Assembly: GCF_014202825.1 (NCBI RefSeq)
Contig: NZ_JACHHP010000002.1
Span: forward strand, 434,001-498,000
DNA from: Chiayiivirga flava
GTDB taxonomy: Bacteria > Pseudomonadota > Gammaproteobacteria > Xanthomonadales > Xanthomonadaceae
Direction: 5' to 3'
Length of the DNA stretch: 64,000 nucleotides
Positions 1 to 9,117 of the stretch are shown here, piece by piece (position 1 is the first letter of the stretch; the number at the start of each line of letters is the position of its first letter). Under the pieces are notes generated by a model. That model was not told where the DNA came from. It did no database searches and saw only the letters and a list, made by a program, of their open reading frames with translations. The translations under genes and the position numbers were made by a program.

Positions 1-886
1 GCACCTGGGCTCGGTTGTAGAACGGATTGGCGCCATCGAGCTTGTCCGGCGAGCGAAGCAGATCCGAGAGGCCGTAATACGCCAGCGCAAGATGTAAGGT
101 CAGCGCCTCGTCGTTGGGCGAGCCGGCAACCGCACGTAGCGCCTGGACACGTGCCTGGGATTCGGGCGTTCGACCGCGAGGCGGGCGGTCGAGCGCAAGA
201 CACGCTCGGATGGCTCCCTCCTCGCGCATTCTTTGCGCGAGATCGAAACCGAAAGGTCGAGCGATCTGCAGGGTGTCGGGATTGCTGACCCAGGGCAATG
301 GTGCCGACCCTTCCGGAAACGTGCCGCCCGCAACTCCGGCACAGAGCGTGTCGTACGCCATGCGCAGATCGAAGGCACGATCCCACAAGCTCATGCCATC
401 GACCGCCGGACACAGGGCCACGACGCCGACGATCATGTCCCGTACCCGCACATCTTCGGCGAGCTTCAGCGCGATCAGTCCGCCCATCGACGCACCGTGG
501 GTCACCACCGGCCCAGGCACGCCGTATAAGGTACGGAACGTATCGAGCAACAGAAGATTGTCGTCGATCGCATCGAACAGGGCCCAGCCATGCTGGCGAT
601 AGCCGCTTGCGGCGATCGCGAATCCGTCCTCCAGCATTCGGGCAGCGGACAATCCCAGATCGGGTTCGGCCACCGGATCAAGAACGAACCCATGTTGCAC
701 CAGCACGAGTCCGTCGCCCGCCTGCCAGTCGTCCGGTACGGCAATAATCCAGGGCGTGCCGTTTGCATCGACGCCCCGCGTGATCGCCGCGACGGCAGAT
801 CCTGACACCGAGAGCGCGGCGACGATGACTGCGAGCCGCAGAAGGACGCCCAGGGCGTGCCGCGGACAATGAAAGTAAGTACACAT
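1..886 (-). CDS. Exported alpha/beta hydrolase, 3' end outside window
   Basis: The reverse strand is open from an ATG at 886 to the window edge, so about 295 residues are visible and the C-terminus is missing. An N-terminal hydrophobic stretch ending AVAA looks like a signal peptide, so the protein is probably periplasmic or secreted. A nucleophile elbow G-A-S-M-G follows a V-V-T-H strand, and an earlier V-Q-H-G-F motif fits the oxyanion-hole loop of the alpha/beta hydrolase fold. The substrate cannot be read from the sequence. It is divergent from the repair cassette starting at 977, with only 90 bp between the two starts. Confidence 0.7.
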   Translation of the reverse strand, partial: MCTYFHCPRHALGVLLRLAVIVAALSVSGSAVAAITRGVDANGTPWIIAVPDDWQAGDGLVLVQHGFVLDPVAEPDLGLSAARMLEDGFAIAASGYRQHGWALFDAIDDNLLLLDTFRTLYGVPGPVVTHGASMGGLIALKLAEDVRVRDMIVGVVALCPAVDGMSLWDRAFDLRMAYDTLCAGVAGGTFPEGSAPLPWVSNPDTLQIARPFGFDLAQRMREEGAIRACLALDRPPRGRTPESQARVQALRAVAGSPNDEALTLHLALAYYGLSDLLRSPDKLDGANPFYNRAQV

Positions 887-976
887 GGGCGATGCGTACG
901 CGGCGTCGGATGCTCGCGGCGCATGACGCCGTCGCCGGCCCGCATCCGTTCATCATCGCTGCGGCACGCTTGCGCG

Positions 977-1978
977 ATGCCGCGTCCCGACGACCTCATC
1001 CAGCTCAAGCCCGATGGCCTCGCCTGCCCGCGCGGCGGCTTCTTCATCGATCCCTGGAAACCAGTCGACACGGCCATCATCACGCACGCCCACGGCGACC
1101 ACGCGCGCACCGGCAGCGGCCTCTACCACTGCGTCGACAGCTGCGCGCCGTTGCTGCGCTGGCGGCTGGGCGAGGACGTGAACCTCGTGCCGCATGCCTA
1201 CGGCGAGCGCTTCGAACTCGGCGGCATGCAGGTTTCGCTGCACCCGGCCGGGCACATCCTCGGCTCCGCGCAGGTGCGCATCGACGACGGCCGCGAGGTC
1301 TGGGTCGCGTCGGGCGACTACAAGCGCAATCCGGATCCGACCTGCGTGCCGTTCGAGGTCGTGCCCTGCGACGTCTTCATCACCGAGGCCACGTTCGCCT
1401 TCCCGATCTACCGCTGGTGCCCGACGCCGCAGATCGCGAAGCAGGTGTGGGAGTGGTGGCAGCACTGCATCGGACTCGGCGACACCGCCGTGCTGTACTG
1501 CTACGCGCTCGGCAAGGCGCAGCGCCTGCTGGCCGAACTGCTGGCCTACACCGACAAACGCGTGCTGCTGCACGGCGCGATGACGCGTGCGGTCGACATC
1601 TACCGCGAAGCCGGCGTGGCCATGGTGCCGACCGACACCGTCAGCGAGCAGGGCAAGGCCGCGGATTTCGCCGGCGAACTGATCCTCGCGCCGCCGTCCG
1701 CCGCCGGTTCGCCGTGGATGCGCAGATTCAGGAATGCGCAGACCGGCTTCGCCTCGGGCTGGATGCAGGTGCGCGGCAATCGCCGCCGGCGCGGCTACGA
1801 CCGCGGCTTCGTGCTGTCCGACCACGCCGACTGGCCGGACCTGCTGCGCACCATCGAGGACACGGGTGCGAAGCGCATTCTCGCCACGCACGGCAACACC
1901 GAGGCCATCGTGCAGCTGCTGCGCGAACGCGGCGTCGATGCCGAACCGCTGCGCACCGCGTACGGCGACGAGAACTGA
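977..1978 (+). CDS. Ligase-associated DNA exonuclease (MBL fold)
   Basis: 333-residue metallo-beta-lactamase/beta-CASP family nuclease, first gene of the ligase-associated DNA repair cassette. The metal-binding motif H-A-H-G-D-H lies at residues 37-42, and a later S-D-H-A-D-W and a T-H-G-N motif supply further ligands. The ATG at 977 is chosen because homologues begin close to the R-P-D-D-L-I segment and the upstream in-frame extension has no family resemblance. The stop is 4 bp before the ligase start, so the genes are probably co-transcribed. The family is expected to process DNA ends for the partner ligase. Function is inferred from family and context. Confidence 0.9.
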   Translation: MPRPDDLIQLKPDGLACPRGGFFIDPWKPVDTAIITHAHGDHARTGSGLYHCVDSCAPLLRWRLGEDVNLVPHAYGERFELGGMQVSLHPAGHILGSAQVRIDDGREVWVASGDYKRNPDPTCVPFEVVPCDVFITEATFAFPIYRWCPTPQIAKQVWEWWQHCIGLGDTAVLYCYALGKAQRLLAELLAYTDKRVLLHGAMTRAVDIYREAGVAMVPTDTVSEQGKAADFAGELILAPPSAAGSPWMRRFRNAQTGFASGWMQVRGNRRRRGYDRGFVLSDHADWPDLLRTIEDTGAKRILATHGNTEAIVQLLRERGVDAEPLRTAYGDEN

Positions 1979-1982
1979 CGCC

Positions 1983-3572
1983 GTGCAGCGCTTCGCCGAC
2001 CTCTACGACCGCCTCGACCGCAGCACCGCCACGCTCGACAAGCGCGCCGCGCTGATCGACTACTTCAAGGCCGCGCCGCCGGACGACGCGGTGTGGGCAT
2101 TGTATTTCCTCGTCGGGCGCAAGCTCGCGAAGATCGTGTCGAGCGGCGAGCTGCGCGCCTGGATCGTCGAGACCTCCGGCCTGCCGCTGTGGCTGGTCGA
2201 GGACTCGTACGCACACGTCGGGGATCTCGCCGAAACATTGACACTGCTGGTTCCCGATCCGAACCCCGACGCGGTCGACGAACGCCCGCTGCGTGCCTGG
2301 GTCGAGGACTACCTGATCCCGCTGCGCAACGCGCCCGTCGAGGAACGCGCCGCCGCGATCAAGCACGCGTGGCAGTTGCTGCCGCAGACCGAGCGCCTGC
2401 TGTTCAACAAGCTGCTGACCGGCGCGCTGCGTGTCGGCGTGTCGCAGCGCCTCGTGCAGCAGGCGCTGGCGCAGTCCACCGGCATCGACATCGCCGTGCT
2501 CGCGCAACGCATGATGGGCGAGTGGCCCGCGACCACCGACTTCCTCGCCGGCCTGCTGTCGCCCGAAACCACGCTCGCCGATCGCCAGCAACCGTATCCG
2601 TTCTTCCTCGCCTCGCCACTGGAGCAGCCGGCCGAATCGCTCGGCGACCTGCGCGACTGGCTGCTGGAATGGAAATGGGACGGCATCCGCCTGCAGCTGA
2701 TCCGGCGCGACGGCACGGTGGCGCTGTGGTCGCGCGGCGAGGAACGGCTCGACGGCCGCTTCCCGGAAATCGAAGCCGCGGCCGCGCAGCTGCCCGACGG
2801 CTGCGTCATCGACGGCGAGCTGCTGGCGTGGGAGAACGGCGCCGTGCTGCCGTTCGCGCGCCTGCAGCGCCGCATCGGCCGGCTGAAACCCGGCGCGAAG
2901 ATGCTGGCCGAGCATCCGGTGGCGGTGCAGGCCTACGACCTGCTCGAACGCGACGGCGTCGACCTGCGCATGCAGCCACTCGCCACGCGCCGCGCCATGC
3001 TCGCGCACCTGCTCGGCCAGCTCGGCGATCCGACCATCGCGATCTCGCCCGAAGTGCACGCCGACAGCTGGACCGACGCCGCCACGCAGCGCGACGCCGC
3101 GCGCGAACGCGGCGTCGAGGGCCTGATGCTGAAATGGCGCGATTCCACCTACCAGGTCGGCCGCCGCCGCGGCGACTGGTGGAAGTGGAAGATCGATCCG
3201 CTCACCATCGACGCGGTGCTGATCTACGCGCAATCCGGCTCCGGTCGCCGCGCCACGCTGTACACCGACTACACCTTCGCGCTGTGGGACGGCGACAAGC
3301 TGGTGCCCGTTGCCAAGGCCTACAGCGGCCTCGACGACAAGGAAATCCTCAAGCTCGACCGCTGGATCCGCGCCAACACGCTGGAACGCTTCGGACCGGT
3401 GCGTTCGGTGAAGGCCGAGCATGTGTTCGAACTCGGCTTCGAAGGCGTGAACCTGTCGACGCGGCACAAGTCCGGCGTGGCGGTGCGCTTTCCGCGCATC
3501 CTGCGCTGGCGCGACGACAAGCGCTGCGAGGATGCGGACAGGCTCGAAACGCTGAAGCGCCTCGCCTCGTGA
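1983..3572 (+). CDS. ATP-dependent DNA ligase of the repair cassette
   Basis: 529-residue ATP-dependent DNA ligase of the kind found in bacterial repair cassettes, additional to the NAD-dependent LigA used in replication. The N-terminal helical DNA-binding domain is followed by the nucleotidyltransferase core, with motif I E-W-K-W-D-G and the AMP-accepting lysine at residue 231. A GTG at 1983, 4 bp after the exonuclease stop, is the most upstream start that fits the family; upstream codons in this frame overlap the exonuclease gene. The C-terminal OB-fold domain ends at 3572. It should seal nicks or processed breaks with the nucleases and helicase encoded around it. Confidence 0.92.
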   Translation: MQRFADLYDRLDRSTATLDKRAALIDYFKAAPPDDAVWALYFLVGRKLAKIVSSGELRAWIVETSGLPLWLVEDSYAHVGDLAETLTLLVPDPNPDAVDERPLRAWVEDYLIPLRNAPVEERAAAIKHAWQLLPQTERLLFNKLLTGALRVGVSQRLVQQALAQSTGIDIAVLAQRMMGEWPATTDFLAGLLSPETTLADRQQPYPFFLASPLEQPAESLGDLRDWLLEWKWDGIRLQLIRRDGTVALWSRGEERLDGRFPEIEAAAAQLPDGCVIDGELLAWENGAVLPFARLQRRIGRLKPGAKMLAEHPVAVQAYDLLERDGVDLRMQPLATRRAMLAHLLGQLGDPTIAISPEVHADSWTDAATQRDAARERGVEGLMLKWRDSTYQVGRRRGDWWKWKIDPLTIDAVLIYAQSGSGRRATLYTDYTFALWDGDKLVPVAKAYSGLDDKEILKLDRWIRANTLERFGPVRSVKAEHVFELGFEGVNLSTRHKSGVAVRFPRILRWRDDKRCEDADRLETLKRLAS

Positions 3573-6124
3573 GCGTACGCCAGACGCCCGCGATGGCGCG
3601 TCGCCGCGCGGCGAAGGCGGCGGCGAACTCCGCGCCTGCCGCGCCGGCCGTCGTCCATGTCGAACCGGAAAGCGCGGAAGGCCGCACGCGGCGCGAACGC
3701 CTCAACAACTGGTTCAAGTCGCGCGGCTGGAAGGTGCAGCCGTTCCAGCGCGAAGTCTGGGCCGCATGGGCGGCGGGCAAGAGCGGCCTGCTGCACGCAC
3801 CCACCGGCAGCGGCAAGACGCTGGCGGTGTGGGGCGCGGCCCTGCTCGCCGCGACGCTGCCGAAGAAGAAACCGGCAAAGGACGCGCCGCGGCTGAAGAT
3901 CCTGTGGATCACGCCGCTGCGCGCCCTCGCCGCCGACACCGAGCAGAACCTGCGCGCGCCGCTCGACGCCCTCGGCCTGCAGTGGACCATCGGCACGCGC
4001 ACCGGCGATTCCGGCACGAAGCAGCGCGACCTCGCGCGCAAGGGCCTCGTCGACGCACTCATCACCACGCCCGAAAGCCTCGCGCTGCTGCTGACCTACG
4101 CCGACACGCAGCCGGTGCTCGCCGGGCTCGAAGGCATCGTCGTCGACGAGTGGCACGAACTGCTCGGCAACAAGCGCGGCGTGCTGCTCGAACTGTGCCT
4201 CGCACGCGTGAAGAAGATCGCGCCGAAGCTGCGCATCTGGGGCATCTCGGCCACGCTCGGCAACCTCGACGAAGCACGCGACGCGCTGATTCCGGACGGC
4301 AGCGATGCGGTGCTGGTACGCGGCACCTCGCCGCAGAAGCTCGCGCTCGAAACGCTGGTGCCCGACAACGTGGTGCGCTTCCCGTGGGCCGGGCACCTCG
4401 GCATGAAGCAGCTGCCCGCCGTGCTCGCGCGCATCTACGCGGCGAACTCGACGCTGCTGTTCACCAACGTGCGCTCGGCGGCCGAACTGTGGCACCAGGC
4501 GCTGTCGTCGGTGTGGCTGGAGGATCCGTCGACGCTCGCGCTGCACCACGGCTCGCTCGATCGCGGCCTGCGGCGCGAGGTCGAGGACGGCCTGCGCGCG
4601 GGCAGACTGCGCTGCGTCATCGCTACCTCGTCGCTCGATCTCGGCGTCGACTTCGCCGCGGTCGACCAGGTGATCCAGCTCGGCAGCCCGAAAAGCATCG
4701 CGCGCCTGCTGCAGCGTGCGGGGCGTTCCGGCCATCGTCCCGGCGAACGCAGCCGCCTGATCAACGTGCCGACTCACGCGCTGGAGCTGATCGAATTCGC
4801 CGCCGCGCGCGATGCGCTGAACGCCGGCCGCATCGAAGCGCGGCATCCGCTGCGCCTGAGCCTCGACGTGCTCGCGCAGCATCTCGTCACGCTCGCACTC
4901 GGCGGCGGCTTCGAGGCCGACGACGCACTCGCCGAAATCCGCACCACGCACGCCTTCCGCGACATCACGCCGCTGCAGTGGCAGGCCGTGCTCGACTTCA
5001 TCGTGCGCGGCGGCGAGGCGCTGCAGCACTACCCGGACTACCGCCGCGTCGAGATCGCCGACGACGGCCGCTACTTGCTCGCCGACCGCCGCGTCGCGCT
5101 GCGCCATCGCCTCTCGGTCGGCACCATCGCCAGCGACGGCTCGCTGCGCGTCAAGTACATGAAGGGCGGCGACCTTGGCTCGATCGAGGAGCAGTTCGTC
5201 GGCCGCATGAAACCCGGCGACCGGTTCCTCTTCGCCGGCCGCGCGCTGGAACTGGTCACGCTGAAGGACATGACGGCCTACGTGCGCATCGCGAAAGGCA
5301 AGGGCGACGCCATCGTGCCGCGCTGGCAGGGCAGCCGCATGCCGCTGTCGACCGAGCTCGCGCACGGCGTGCAGGCGCTGATCGCGGGCGAGCACGATGC
5401 TGCCGACGATCTCGCGGCCGTGCTGCCGCTGCTCGACCTGCAGGCGCGCATCTCGCATCGTCCGGCGCGTGACGAGTTCCTGGTCGAGGTGGTGAAGCGG
5501 CGCGACGGGCAGCACGTCTTCCTGTATCCGTTCGCCGGGCGGCAGGTGCACGAAGGCCTCGCCGCGATGCTCGCCGCGCGCCTCGGCAAGGCCACGGCCA
5601 ACAGTTTCAGTTTCGCGATCAACGATTACGGGCTGGTGCTGTCGCCGGCCAAGCGCATCGTCGTCGACGAACCGCTGCTGCGCTCGATCCTCTCGGCCGA
5701 CGACCTCGTCGACGGCATCCGCGCCGGCCTCAACCTGAGCGAACTCGCGCGCCGCCGTTTCCGCGACATCGCGCGCGTGGCCGGCCTGCTGCCGCCGTCG
5801 CTGCCCGGCCGCACGCCGCGCAGCATGCGCCAGCTGCAGGCCTCCAGCGGCTTGCTCTTCGACGTGCTGACCCAACATGACCCGGGTCACCTCCTGCTCG
5901 ACCAGGCTTTCCGCGAAGTGCTCGACGCCGAACTCGACATCGTCCACCTGCGCACCACGCTCGACGCGATCGCGTCGCGCAGGCTCGTGCTGCTGCAGCC
6001 GGACACGTTGAGCCCGCTGTCGTTCCCGCTGTGGGCCGAGGGCTTCCGCGGCGCGCTCAGCACGGAAGACTGGCGCACGCGCGTCGAACGCGCCGCGGCC
6101 GAACTCGAGGCGAAGTACGGATGA
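3569..6124 (+). CDS. Ligase-associated DEXH-box helicase (Lhr-core type)
   Basis: 851-residue superfamily 2 helicase. Walker A reads A-P-T-G-S-G-K-T, the DEXH motif is V-D-E-W-H-E, and motif VI is Q-R-A-G-R-S-G-H, as in Lhr-core helicases that move 3' to 5' on single-stranded DNA. A C-terminal region with a winged-helix and Lhr-core beta domain follows. A GTG at 3569 overlaps the ligase stop by 4 bp (GTGA), suggesting translational coupling; the ATG at 3593 is an equally possible start that shortens the protein by eight residues. It is the third gene of the cassette and its stop overlaps the pdeM start. Confidence 0.9.
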   Translation: MSVRQTPAMARRRAAKAAANSAPAAPAVVHVEPESAEGRTRRERLNNWFKSRGWKVQPFQREVWAAWAAGKSGLLHAPTGSGKTLAVWGAALLAATLPKKKPAKDAPRLKILWITPLRALAADTEQNLRAPLDALGLQWTIGTRTGDSGTKQRDLARKGLVDALITTPESLALLLTYADTQPVLAGLEGIVVDEWHELLGNKRGVLLELCLARVKKIAPKLRIWGISATLGNLDEARDALIPDGSDAVLVRGTSPQKLALETLVPDNVVRFPWAGHLGMKQLPAVLARIYAANSTLLFTNVRSAAELWHQALSSVWLEDPSTLALHHGSLDRGLRREVEDGLRAGRLRCVIATSSLDLGVDFAAVDQVIQLGSPKSIARLLQRAGRSGHRPGERSRLINVPTHALELIEFAAARDALNAGRIEARHPLRLSLDVLAQHLVTLALGGGFEADDALAEIRTTHAFRDITPLQWQAVLDFIVRGGEALQHYPDYRRVEIADDGRYLLADRRVALRHRLSVGTIASDGSLRVKYMKGGDLGSIEEQFVGRMKPGDRFLFAGRALELVTLKDMTAYVRIAKGKGDAIVPRWQGSRMPLSTELAHGVQALIAGEHDAADDLAAVLPLLDLQARISHRPARDEFLVEVVKRRDGQHVFLYPFAGRQVHEGLAAMLAARLGKATANSFSFAINDYGLVLSPAKRIVVDEPLLRSILSADDLVDGIRAGLNLSELARRRFRDIARVAGLLPPSLPGRTPRSMRQLQASSGLLFDVLTQHDPGHLLLDQAFREVLDAELDIVHLRTTLDAIASRRLVLLQPDTLSPLSFPLWAEGFRGALSTEDWRTRVERAAAELEAKYG

Positions 6125-6807
6125 GTGCGGTGGCGGCGTCGGAGCCGTGGTGCGAGTTCGAACTGGCCGGCGAAACGGTGCGGCTGCACGCCGAGCGTGC
6201 GCTGTTCTGGCCGCGCGAGCGCGTGCTCGCCATCGCCGACCTGCATCTGGGCAAGGGCCAGGTGTTTCGCGAGGCCGGCATCGCGCTGCCGCGCGGCGGC
6301 ACCGCCGGCGACCTGGCGCGGCTGGATGCGCTGATCGCAGCGTTCGATCCCGCGCAGGTGCTGATCCTCGGCGACATGTTGCATGGCCCGCTGCCGGCCG
6401 ACGCACCATGGGTGCGCGAGTGGGCGGCGTGGCGGATGCGGCATGCGGCGCGCGGGATCGTGCTGGTGGCCGGCAACCATGATCGTGCGGTCGACGGCAG
6501 GCGGCTGGGGCTGGATGCCGTGGTGCGGCACCTCGAGGCCGGCCCGTTCCGCTTCGAGCACGATGCGCGTCCGGTCACCGGTCGCTATGTGCTGGGTGGC
6601 CACGTGCATCCGGTGATCCGGCTGCACCGCACCGGGCTCAAGGCGCAGTTTCCGGTGCTGTGGGCGTGCGCGGGGCATGCGGTGCTGCCGGCGTTCTCGC
6701 GCTTCACGGGCGGGTACCGGATCCAGCCGGCGCGCGAGGATCGGCTGTGGCTGTGCGCGCCCGACGCGGTGGTGAAGATCCCGGCGGCGGCGCTGGTCGA
6801 CGATTAA
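6121..6807 (+). CDS. pdeM: Ligase-associated metallophosphoesterase endonuclease PdeM
   Basis: 228-residue calcineurin-like metallophosphoesterase. The binuclear metal motifs are in order: A-D-L-H-L-G-K-G, G-D-M-L-H-G, G-N-H-D-R and G-H-V-H-P. Relatives from this cassette are manganese-dependent DNA endonucleases. The ATG overlaps the helicase stop as ATGA, so the four genes form one tightly coupled operon. The protein completes the standard exonuclease, ligase, helicase, PdeM set, which is thought to act in DNA damage repair. The specific lesion handled is not known to me. Confidence 0.9.
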   Translation: MSAVAASEPWCEFELAGETVRLHAERALFWPRERVLAIADLHLGKGQVFREAGIALPRGGTAGDLARLDALIAAFDPAQVLILGDMLHGPLPADAPWVREWAAWRMRHAARGIVLVAGNHDRAVDGRRLGLDAVVRHLEAGPFRFEHDARPVTGRYVLGGHVHPVIRLHRTGLKAQFPVLWACAGHAVLPAFSRFTGGYRIQPAREDRLWLCAPDAVVKIPAAALVDD

Positions 6808-6992
6808 TCTCGAATCGGTGATGGCTCCGTTGCGGCAACGCTGGCACCCGGCCCGCACCTGTCCGCCTCCGAACCCATTGCCCCCCACCCCGTCCGCCCC
6901 CATTTCTCGGGGTCCGGTTCGGTTGCACCCCCCGGCGTAACCTTGTAGCGTTCACCGGCTTTTCCCCGACAATTCCCGCCCCGGCAGGTCCC
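6808..6992 (+). promoter_or_regulatory. Leader region of oleA
   Basis: 185 bp separate pdeM from oleA on the same strand. A GACAAT hexamer at about 6968-6973 could be a -10 box, but no good -35 element stands at 17 bp, so the promoter call is weak. The first third carries a small inverted repeat around GTTGCGGCAAC that might end the repair-cassette transcript; it has no T-tract. No gene was seen here. Confidence 0.2.
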
Positions 6993-8009
6993 ATGCTGTT
7001 CCAGAACGTCTCCATCGCCAGCATCGCGCACATCGATGCGCCACGCCCGCTCAGCTCGGCGGACATCAATACGCGCCTGAAGCCGACGATGGAGCGCCTC
7101 GGAATCCGGACCGACGTGCTGCAGGACATCGCCGGCATCTATTCGCGCCGGATGTGGGAGGACGGCACGCAGTCGTCCGACGCCGCCACCATGGCCGCCG
7201 AAAAGGCCCTGGCGCAGCTCGACATCTCGCGCGACCAGATCGGCCTGCTGGTGAACACTTCGGTCAGCCGCGACTTTCTCGAACCCAGCACGGCCAGCAT
7301 CGTCAGCGGCAACCTGGGCCTGGGCGAGAACTGCCAGAACTTCGATGTGGCCAATGCCTGCCTCGCCTTCCTCAACGGCATGGACATCGCCAGCCGCATG
7401 CTGGAGCGCGGCGAAATCGACTACGCGCTGGTGGTCGACGGCGAAACGGCCAACCTCGTGTACGAGAAGACGCTGGAACGCATGACCGCGCCGGACGTCA
7501 CCGAAGAGCAGTTCCGCAACGAACTGGCCTCGCTGACGCTGGGCTGCGGGGCCGCCGCGATGGTGATGTCGCGCGCCGAACTGACCCCGGACGCGCCGCG
7601 CTACAAGGGCGGCGTCACCCGTGCCGCCACGCAGTGGAACACCCTGTGCCGCGGCAACCTCGACCGCATGGTCACCGACACCCGCATGCTGCTGATCGAA
7701 GGCCTGAAACTCGCGCAGAAGACGTTCATCGCGGCCAAGCAGGCGCTGGGCTGGGCGGTGGAGGAACTCGACGAGTTCGTCATCCACCAGGTCAGCCGCG
7801 TCCACACCGAGGCCTTCATCAAGGCCTTCGGCATCGACCCGAAGAAAGTCCTCACGATCTTCCACGAACACGGCAACATCGGGCCGGCATCGGTGCCGAT
7901 CGTGCTGTCGAAGCTCAAGGAAATGGGGCGCCTGAAGAAGGGCAACCGGGTCGCCTTGCTCGGAATCGGCTCCGGGCTCAATTGCTCGATGGCGGAAGTG
8001 GTCTGGTAG
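6993..8009 (+). CDS. oleA: OleA, acyl-CoA head-to-head condensing enzyme
   Basis: 338-residue thiolase-superfamily enzyme that condenses two long-chain acyl-CoAs into a beta-keto acid, the first step of long-chain olefin synthesis. It matches my recollection of Xanthomonas campestris OleA along its whole length, including the start M-L-F-Q-N-V-S-I-A and the end M-A-E-V-V-W. Catalytic residues are all present: Cys123 in A-N-A-C-L-A-F, His265 in V-I-H-Q-V-S, Asn295 in H-G-N-I-G-P, and the deprotonating Glu97 in F-L-E-P-S-T. The oleB gene lies 1.1 kb downstream beyond a CAP-domain gene on the opposite strand. Confidence 0.96.
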   Translation: MLFQNVSIASIAHIDAPRPLSSADINTRLKPTMERLGIRTDVLQDIAGIYSRRMWEDGTQSSDAATMAAEKALAQLDISRDQIGLLVNTSVSRDFLEPSTASIVSGNLGLGENCQNFDVANACLAFLNGMDIASRMLERGEIDYALVVDGETANLVYEKTLERMTAPDVTEEQFRNELASLTLGCGAAAMVMSRAELTPDAPRYKGGVTRAATQWNTLCRGNLDRMVTDTRMLLIEGLKLAQKTFIAAKQALGWAVEELDEFVIHQVSRVHTEAFIKAFGIDPKKVLTIFHEHGNIGPASVPIVLSKLKEMGRLKKGNRVALLGIGSGLNCSMAEVVW

Positions 8010-8308
8010 GGATTGCGCTCCGAACCGAGGCGCGGGAACGCCGTCAGTCGGCGGGCGCGCATGGCGCTGCGCGCGTCGACCATTCGTGGTGCGGTGGATG
8101 CGCTCTCGGAGACGGGCATCGGCAATGAGTTCAACGGCGAGCGTCGGCGCCGGGTGTTTGCCTGCAAGACCTGTCCGGAGATCCTGAGCGAGGGTGCGCA
8201 GCCTCTGTAGCGCTGCGTTGCCGCGACAGGACGGACGTGGGAGCCGCGCATGCCGACCTGAGGCCGACGCGCGCCAGCGATCGCAGCGTGCCGGGCGTCG
8301 ATGCCCGG
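8010..8308. other. Gene-free convergent region
   Basis: 299 bp between the convergent ends of oleA and the CAP-domain gene. Short open frames exist on both strands but none has a ribosome binding site or a recognisable product. I see no clear terminator hairpin with a T-tract, and no member of the two palindromic repeat families found elsewhere in the window. Confidence 0.4.
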
Positions 8309-8944
8309 TCAGGTTCCGAAACTGTCGGAAAACAGGTGATCGGGATCGGGAACCACGGTGCCGCACGGCAGCATCGTCCCAAGCGGATCGGTCAGGGTGC
8401 CGAACCACAGCACCGCGAAATGCTGCGATACCCCGACGCCCATAGCGCGCCACGTCTGGCCCGCCCATCCGCCCTGGTTGAGGATCACCTGGTTGTGGCC
8501 AGGGCTGTTCTTCCACATCTGCAGTGCCGCCGCAGCCGTGATCGTGCCGCTGGTCCACGCCGCGTTCTCGTAGCCGTTCGAGTTGTAGGCGTTGTCGGTG
8601 ACCTGGCGCGGCTTGTTCCACATCTGCGCCGCCTGCGCGTGGTCTGCGGTGTAGCACATCGGTTGCCAGATCGACGGACGCGCATTCGACCAGCTGTGCA
8701 GATTGCAGGCGCCGCCGGTCCACGGGTTGTTGGTCTCCAGATCCCACACATGCCACTGGCCCACGCTCGACAGCGAAAACGACGTCGCCACCGCCGGCAA
8801 TCCGTTCTGCTGACGGTACTGGTTGACCTGAGCCAGGAGGCTGGCCTCCTCGGGGTTGAGACAGTCGGCGGTGTTGGCAAATTGCGCCGCGGCGATCTGG
8901 GGAAAGCCCAGGACGAGCAGCGCGGCGGCGATGGTGCGATGCAT
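8309..8944 (-). CDS. Secreted CAP-domain (SCP/PR-1-like) protein
   Basis: 211-residue exported protein. A signal peptide ends near A-A-A-Q at residue 20. The CAP fold is suggested by an N-terminal segment E-A-S-L-L-A-Q-V-N-Q-Y-R and a C-terminal S-P-G-H-N-Q-V-I-L block followed by M-G-V-G-V-S. Six or so cysteines fit an extracytoplasmic protein. It ends L-F-S-D-S-F-G-T, which resembles the F-x-D-G-F-E tail of the secreted protein at 36751. The activity of bacterial CAP proteins is mostly unknown. It sits on the opposite strand between oleA and oleB with no obvious role in that pathway. Confidence 0.75.
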   Translation of the reverse strand: MHRTIAAALLVLGFPQIAAAQFANTADCLNPEEASLLAQVNQYRQQNGLPAVATSFSLSSVGQWHVWDLETNNPWTGGACNLHSWSNARPSIWQPMCYTADHAQAAQMWNKPRQVTDNAYNSNGYENAAWTSGTITAAAALQMWKNSPGHNQVILNQGGWAGQTWRAMGVGVSQHFAVLWFGTLTDPLGTMLPCGTVVPDPDHLFSDSFGT

Positions 8945-9117
8945 GGCGGGGCCGGCGGAACTGGGTGGGCCAGCGTACCCCCGCCGCCGCGACCGCAGCT
9001 GACGCCTGCCCCAACGCGGGCCGGCCTGCCGACGAACGGACGACATTCGTGGCGCGACCGGGCCGCGGTTGGACGGCACCGGTATCATGCAAGGGCTTCT
9101 GTCCCGCGCGAGCCACG

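Noticed and set aside
8013-8251. Small overlapping open frames after oleA
   Set aside because: No ribosome binding site, Arg/Ser-rich composition typical of frame shadows, and no recognisable product.
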